Source: Deltaproteobacteria bacterium (GTDB lineage Bacteria > Desulfobacterota > DSM-4660 > Desulfatiglandales > B25-G16). Taken from it: 9,735 nucleotides of DNA. A program made the translations under genes and the position numbers. Below the pieces are notes generated by a model, which was not told the origin of the DNA, did not search any database, and saw only the letters and a program-made list of their open reading frames with translations. Location: assembly GCA_019308645.1 (NCBI GenBank), contig JAFDHR010000055.1, forward strand, positions 1 to 9,735, written 5' to 3'. Shown piece by piece: positions 6,110 through 9,735 of this stretch; position 1 is the stretch's first letter, and each line of letters starts with the position of its first letter.

Positions 6110-6163
6110 CTGCTCTTAAGCTCACTCTTTCAGCATTGCTTGAGAGCTTGTGATAATGAGCAG
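6110..6163. other. Possible stem-loop in the gap before the peptidase gene
   Basis: In the 214-base gap 5992-6205, CTGCTC (6110-6115) can pair with GAGCAG (6158-6163), and inside it AAGCTC (6118-6123) with GAGCTT (6144-6149). A longer-range pair GACTATC/GATAGTC also exists around 6008-6100. No T-run follows, so it is not a clear terminator. It could be a leader fold or chance. The gap holds no other gene that I see. Confidence 0.2.
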
Positions 6164-6205
6164 GACTGGCAGAAAAACCCGCGTGACCAGGTCAGGTAAA
6201 TTAAC

Positions 6206-7318
6206 ATGAACAACGTTATTTTTGAGAAACGTTTAGATTTATTGAGAAGTAAGTTCGCCAGTCTTGGAGTGGATACCGTATGGATTATCCAGCCTGACAA
6301 TCGCCGTTATATCTCTGGCTTTAAGGCCGCTGATGGACAATTGGATGAATCATCAGGTTGTCTGTTTATAACCCTGGACCAGGCTCTTTTACTCACAGAT
6401 TCAAGATATACCATCCAGGCACAGCAAGAGGTGGTTGGTTTTGAGGTCATAACTCATAAGAAAGGCTTAGTTGATACTATACCGGAGATTTTTGACCGGT
6501 TAAATACGCGAAGATTGGGGTTTGAAGGTGGTTACTTGATCTGGGATATCTATCAAAAAGTAAAAGAAAAGGCATCTCAATATTCTCCATCAGTTGAGCT
6601 TATTGCGCTTTCCAATCCGGTTGAAAAGATAAGAGAAATTAAAACATCGGAAGAGGTAGAACTATTAAGCAGATCCGCGCAGCTCATGGGAGATGTTCTT
6701 GCCCAGGTGATTGATGAATTAACCCCCGGTCAGGTTGAAAAGGATATAGCATGGAAAATTGAGACCCTGATACGAGAACAGGGCGCTGATGGCGCTTCCT
6801 TCCCGCCTATCGTAGCTTCCGGTTCAAATGGCGCCTTGCCTCATGCAGTGCCTACAGAGAGAAGAATAGGGGAGGGCGAACCAATAATTCTCGACGTAGG
6901 TGCAAAACTTGATGGTTACTGTTCAGATATGACAAGGACCGTTTTTTTAGGCAATCCACCATCAGATTTTAAAGAGATCTACAGGGTAGTTCGAGAGGCA
7001 CAATTGTTAGCATTAGAATCTGTAAGGCCCGGAATGAAAAGCAATGATGTAGACTCCATTGCCAGAGATGTTATTAAAAATGCTGGATTTGGTGATTTTT
7101 TTGGTCACTCTCTTGGTCATTGTATTGGCATGGCTCCTCATGAGAGGCCTTCTATTGGACTACTTAATCCAGAGGCATTAAAAGAGGGAATGGTGTTTAC
7201 TGTAGAGCCAGGGATATATATACCAGGAAAGGGTGGTGTCCGTTTGGAGGAAATGGTTGTAATTGAAGAGAATGGTGCAAGGCTTTTGACAACAAATAAG
7301 AATTTTTATTTATTTTAG
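6206..7318 (+). CDS. Xaa-Pro peptidase (aminopeptidase P family, M24B)
   Basis: A 370-residue dinuclear metallopeptidase that removes residues next to proline, helping recycle peptides in the cytoplasm. Residues 1-135 are the creatinase N-terminal domain and about 150-365 the pita-bread catalytic domain. The metal ligands all fall where expected: Asp230 (ILDVGAKLDGY), Asp241 (CSDMTRT), His305 (GHSLGHCIG), Glu334 (TVEPGIY) and Glu348 (GVRLEEM). The supporting His213 (LPHAVP) and His312 (PHERPS) are also present. Length is normal for the short, Mn/Co-dependent PepP/PepQ-like bacterial type; which of these it is cannot be settled by eye. There is no signal peptide. The start has only a weak site (AGG about nine bases upstream). 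The gene looks intact and stands alone on the plus strand, with repeat-bearing intergenic DNA after it. Confidence 0.9.
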   Translation: MNNVIFEKRLDLLRSKFASLGVDTVWIIQPDNRRYISGFKAADGQLDESSGCLFITLDQALLLTDSRYTIQAQQEVVGFEVITHKKGLVDTIPEIFDRLNTRRLGFEGGYLIWDIYQKVKEKASQYSPSVELIALSNPVEKIREIKTSEEVELLSRSAQLMGDVLAQVIDELTPGQVEKDIAWKIETLIREQGADGASFPPIVASGSNGALPHAVPTERRIGEGEPIILDVGAKLDGYCSDMTRTVFLGNPPSDFKEIYRVVREAQLLALESVRPGMKSNDVDSIARDVIKNAGFGDFFGHSLGHCIGMAPHERPSIGLLNPEALKEGMVFTVEPGIYIPGKGGVRLEEMVVIEENGARLLTTNKNFYLF

Positions 7319-7338
7319 ACAAGATTCATGTTGCTTCA

Positions 7339-7522
7339 GCCACCAAGACTCGAAGCCACCAAGCTTATAGTACAATTATTTTAATGTCGGATTTAATAAT
7401 AGGCACATCGCAATGAGGTATTGCTTCGCTGATGTATAAATATATCTAATTTTATTTCTTTGTGCCTGCCCGCCATCGGCTTAGCCTTAGGCAAGGCGGG
7501 CGGGTCTTAGTGTCTTAGTGGC
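7339..7522. repeat. Inverted-repeat element with GC-rich core (MITE-like)
   Basis: The outer ends are imperfect inverted repeats. The left begins GCCACCAAGACTCGAAG (7339-7355); the right, read on the minus strand from 7522, begins GCCACTAAGACACTAAG, matching at 14 of 17 positions. GCCACCAAG is itself repeated at 7355-7363. Between them is AT-rich DNA and a GC-rich hairpin near 7466-7503 in which CCCGCC and GGCGGG pair around an inner GGC/GCC stem. No gene is encoded. It fits a short non-autonomous repeat in the 233-base gap between the peptidase and xerD. I see no clear target-site duplication. Confidence 0.5.
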
Positions 7523-7551
7523 AGAGTAGTTACGGATGAACTATACATATA

Positions 7552-8457
7552 ATGAAAGATTATTCTGAAAATCAGTTATTAGATCAGTTTATTCATCAAC
7601 TTCGGGTTGAGAGGGGTTTGTCTACGAATACAATTGTGGCCTATAGTCATGATCTTATCAACTTTTTTGATTTCTTAAAACGGAAAGGAGTTTCCCCTGT
7701 CTACATTAGTCAGGAGGATTTGACATCCTTTATAGTTGAACAAAACACTAAACTATCCTCCAGATCCATGGCCAGATGCCTTGTTTCCATAAGAATGTTT
7801 TACCGTTTTTTAGTATCCGAAGGAGACATTGAATCTAATCCAGCCAGGTTCTTGGGTATACCAAAGATGTATCAACATTTACCTGATGTTTTAAGCAGGG
7901 ATGAGATGGACTCCCTTCTTATGCAGCCAGATATAACTACAGCACTGGGAAAAAGGGATAAGGCCATAGTAGAAATCTTATATGCTACTGGGTTACGGGT
8001 TACTGAATTGATAGGTCTTACGATGTACAATGTTAATCTTGAAGTCGGCTCTATCAGGACAATAGGGAAGGGCTCCAAGGAAAGAATCGTTCCGATGGGG
8101 AGTAAGGCTATAGATTCTCTAAAAGATTATTTATCCAACAGCAGGCCAACTTTGTTAAAAAAAAGATACGCCGCAGGCGGATCATATATTTTTCTTAACA
8201 GCAGAGGGAGTCCTATAACAAGACAGGGATTATGGAAGATTATCAAAAAATATGCCCTTATGGCTGGAATAAATAAAAGCGTTACTCCGCACACAGTAAG
8301 GCATTCATTTGCCACCCATCTCCTGGAAGGAGGGGCTGATCTTAGATCAGTTCAGATAATGTTAGGACATGTTGATATATCCACCACACAAATATATACC
8401 CATGTTACAGGGGAAAGATTAAAAGAGATTCATGAAAAATATCATCCCAGGCCGTGA
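7552..8457 (+). CDS. xerD: Site-specific tyrosine recombinase XerD
   Basis: A 301-residue tyrosine recombinase, the normal XerC/XerD length. Residues about 5-95 are the N-terminal core-binding (SAM-like) domain and about 112-290 the catalytic domain. The active site is complete: Arg149 (ATGLRVTEL), Lys173 (GKGSKER), His247 and Arg250 (TPHTVRHSF), His273 (LGHVDISTT) and the nucleophile Tyr282 (IYTHV). The tail KEIHEKYHPR favours XerD over XerC. Xer proteins resolve chromosome dimers at the dif site with FtsK; no dif-like site was seen here. The start is the only in-frame Met, but its ribosome site is weak (GGA lies too far upstream). A phage-integrase origin is less likely because of the length and the XerD-type tail. 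It is followed within 90 bases by an initiator tRNA gene, without a copy of the tRNA end elsewhere in the window. Confidence 0.9.
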   Translation: MKDYSENQLLDQFIHQLRVERGLSTNTIVAYSHDLINFFDFLKRKGVSPVYISQEDLTSFIVEQNTKLSSRSMARCLVSIRMFYRFLVSEGDIESNPARFLGIPKMYQHLPDVLSRDEMDSLLMQPDITTALGKRDKAIVEILYATGLRVTELIGLTMYNVNLEVGSIRTIGKGSKERIVPMGSKAIDSLKDYLSNSRPTLLKKRYAAGGSYIFLNSRGSPITRQGLWKIIKKYALMAGINKSVTPHTVRHSFATHLLEGGADLRSVQIMLGHVDISTTQIYTHVTGERLKEIHEKYHPRP

Positions 8458-8505
8458 GTTGGTTCAATTCCTGAGAGTTTTAACAGGTTTTCAAGAAATT
8501 TTTAT

Positions 8506-8533
8506 TTGACTAAATTTAAATTAAGGTTATAAT
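8506..8533 (+). promoter_or_regulatory. Promoter of the initiator tRNA gene
   Basis: TTGACT (8506-8511) is a near-perfect -35 box, and TATAAT (8528-8533) a perfect -10 box, 16 bases apart. Transcription would begin about 8540, some eight bases before the tRNA. It lies in an AT-rich gap just after xerD, so the tRNA is probably transcribed on its own. Confidence 0.75.
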
Positions 8534-8547
8534 TAAAAAATACATGA

Positions 8548-8624
<77 letters not shown>

Positions 8625-8632
8625 AGACAGTT

Positions 8633-8664
8633 AAAGGTTTAGAGTTTTCCTCTAAACCTTTTTT
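8633..8664 (+). terminator. Rho-independent terminator after the tRNA
   Basis: A perfect 12-base-pair stem (AAAGGTTTAGAG at 8633-8644 with CTCTAAACCTTT at 8650-8661), loop TTTTC, and a run of T at 8659-8664. It sits nine bases after the tRNA and ends a one-gene transcript that begins at the promoter near 8506. Confidence 0.93.
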
Positions 8665-9105
8665 GTTTCCATTTCTACCATATCCAACCGACAGAAATAC
8701 GATCTTCGTTGAAAATATCCGCTTGTAATCATATTTATCTAAAGTGTCTTCTACGTTGCATGCATATTAGCCACTGAGATGTAGGTAGGATTGAAGATTG
8801 GAAAATGTAATGGAAAGTTTCTGGGGGTAGTCTATCTTGTTATCGATTATTTATCCGCCTCAGGCGGCTTTATCTAAAGAGAGCGCTCTATGGGGGTTTA
8901 AATCCTCAGCTATTTATCAACATTTATCTATCGAATACAAATTCGGCTCCAAAAAGATTTTTCTTCTTCAATTTTTATAAATATCCAACCCGTCTTTTTT
9001 GATTCAATACGCAAATAGGGTCGGGGCGAAGCAGGCTTGTTCAACCAGCGTTGAAATCGAGGCTCGTTCCTCGCTCGCATTCAACACTTTTTACTTTAGC
9101 AGTTT
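8665..9105. other. Long intergenic stretch with small palindromes, no gene seen
   Basis: About 440 bases without a supported gene on either strand. It contains a short GC palindrome CCGCCTCAGGCGG at 8855-8867, a palindrome AGAGCGCTCT at about 8880-8889, and the hairpin cluster 9040-9085 described separately. The genes on either side converge: the tRNA reads rightward and the toxin-antitoxin pair leftward. Repeat or remnant sequence is the best description. Confidence 0.5.
9040..9085. repeat. Alternating TTCAAC / GTTGAA hairpin cluster
   Basis: Three complementary words lie in a row: TTCAAC (9040-9045), GTTGAA (9050-9055) and TTCAAC (9080-9085). The middle word can pair with either of the others, giving alternative stems. 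The larger one encloses an inner CGAGG/CCTCG hairpin (9058-9062, 9069-9073). On the plus strand TTTTT follows at 9088-9092, so it resembles a terminator for rightward transcription, although no rightward gene precedes it closely. It lies about 20 bases past the stop of the minus-strand toxin gene. Confidence 0.4.
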
Positions 9106-9444
9106 CTATATTTCTTGATTTATCAGTCTTTTCAGCAAGATATCTTCAATATTTCGGCGAGAATCCATCACACATAAAACATAAACTGTATTTTCTGAAA
9201 TTCTGTAAATGATTCGCCAGGGAGGATGAATTAATTCACGATATTGGAGGATGTATTGCTCTTTTAATTCTGGGACGATGCGGCCACGATTGGGGAAAAA
9301 ATTTAGACTTGATGCCTTTTCTCTAATCCTATCAAAAACTCTTTTGGCGTTTAATAGGCTCTCGTCAGCGATATACTCGATAATATTTTTTAAATCTTTT
9401 TCGGCTATATCTGCCCATATCACCTTGTATTTTTTTTGGCCCAT
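9106..9444 (-). CDS. RelE/ParE-superfamily toxin
   Basis: A 112-residue toxin of the type II RelE/ParE fold. Typical features are the N-terminal strand and helix (YKVIWADIAEKDLKNIIEYIA), the GR.VPEL turn (Gly54-Arg55, Glu59), the strand YRELIHPPWRIIYRI (68-82) and the closing strand VYVLCVMDSRRN (87-98). RelE-like members cut mRNA on the ribosome, whereas ParE-like members poison gyrase. The conserved arginines fit either, and the target cannot be decided by eye, though the sequence pattern leans to ParE. The gene overlaps the antitoxin gene by 25 bases, so translation is coupled, and its own ribosome site is weak (GGAA 11 bases upstream). It looks intact. A hairpin cluster lies just downstream and no other gene follows on this strand within the window. 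Confidence 0.88.
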   Translation of the reverse strand: MGQKKYKVIWADIAEKDLKNIIEYIADESLLNAKRVFDRIREKASSLNFFPNRGRIVPELKEQYILQYRELIHPPWRIIYRISENTVYVLCVMDSRRNIEDILLKRLINQEI

Positions 9445-9722
9445 TTACTTTTGATTTCCAGCATTTCTTCAATATTATTAAATACCTCTTCCTGGGCTTT
9501 AGCTTTTCTTTTCTTAATATCCTCTTCCCCTTGAGAAATAAGTTTGAGGATCCCAATGGCTTTACGCATATCTTCAAAACTTTTTGTATCTTGCAATACA
9601 GCTCTAGGCTCACCATTTTGGGTTATTATGACAGGACGATGAGTTTCGTTGATTTGCTTTAATAAATCTGCTGCTCGTAACTTAAGATAGGTCACTGGTT
9701 TTATGTCTGTTGAAATATTCAT
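9420..9722 (-). CDS. Phd/YefM-family antitoxin
   Basis: A 100-residue antitoxin that pairs with the overlapping RelE/ParE toxin. Residues 1-55 match the Phd/YefM DNA-binding fold: the strand IKPVTYLKLRAADLLKQI, then RPVIITQNGEPRAVLQD. Residues about 60-100 form the charged helical tail that would wrap the toxin. Proteins of this family neutralise the toxin and repress their own operon. The ATG follows a perfect GGAGGT at 9730-9735 after seven bases, so the start is secure. The promoter and any operator lie beyond the window edge and cannot be described. Confidence 0.9.
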   Translation of the reverse strand: MNISTDIKPVTYLKLRAADLLKQINETHRPVIITQNGEPRAVLQDTKSFEDMRKAIGILKLISQGEEDIKKRKAKAQEEVFNNIEEMLEIKSKWAKKNTR

Positions 9723-9729
9723 ATTGATG

Positions 9730-9735
9730 ACCTCC
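9730..9735 (-). promoter_or_regulatory. Ribosome binding site of the Phd/YefM antitoxin
   Basis: GGAGGT on the minus strand, seven bases before the ATG at 9722, at the very end of the window. It fixes the antitoxin start and is far stronger than the site of the overlapping toxin, in line with the excess of antitoxin these systems need. Confidence 0.85.

Overview
The window reads as an AT-rich bacterial chromosome segment in which a few housekeeping genes are mixed with toxin-antitoxin modules, gene remnants and dispersed GC-rich palindromic repeats. Bacterial features are the Shine-Dalgarno sites, the RelE/ParE and VapBC modules, XerD, and an initiator tRNA with an encoded CCA. The protein style and the repeats resemble uncultured Deltaproteobacteria-like anaerobes (Desulfobacterota and relatives). 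That placement is an impression from the sequence, not a test.

Layout. Bases 1-278 contain no convincing gene, but 28-133 fold into nested complementary stems that look like a structured RNA. A C-terminal fragment of a family-39-type membrane glycosyltransferase follows (279-578). On the minus strand is an intact VapBC pair (antitoxin 1106-1351, PIN toxin 683-1096) with a plausible promoter. On the plus strand 1714-4173 encodes an 819-residue protein. It joins a coiled coil, a Cys-rich zinc-binding-like segment, an archaeo-eukaryotic primase (AEP) domain of the 'TOTE conflict system' type and an SF2 helicase. It is the most unusual gene here and a candidate anti-invader effector.

Next comes an MNT-type nucleotidyltransferase antitoxin (4475-4903). 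Its HEPN toxin partner is broken (4887-5171). The module lies between two direct copies of a ~150-170 bp repeat (4258-4405 and 5194-5365). A degraded minus-strand small gene (5367-5538), a palindromic repeat and an intact 61-residue protein of unknown function (5806-5991) follow.

The right half is more housekeeping: an M24B Xaa-Pro peptidase (6206-7318), a MITE-like inverted-repeat segment (7339-7522), XerD (7552-8457), and initiator tRNA-Met with its own promoter and a textbook terminator. A Phd/YefM plus RelE/ParE pair (minus strand, 9106-9722) closes the window.

How they fit together. Three toxin-antitoxin-type modules, a primase-helicase conflict protein and several decayed genes within 10 kb suggest a small accessory or defence patch in which modules come and go. 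The dispersed repeats may be where they recombine. XerD, the peptidase and the tRNA are probably the stable backbone.
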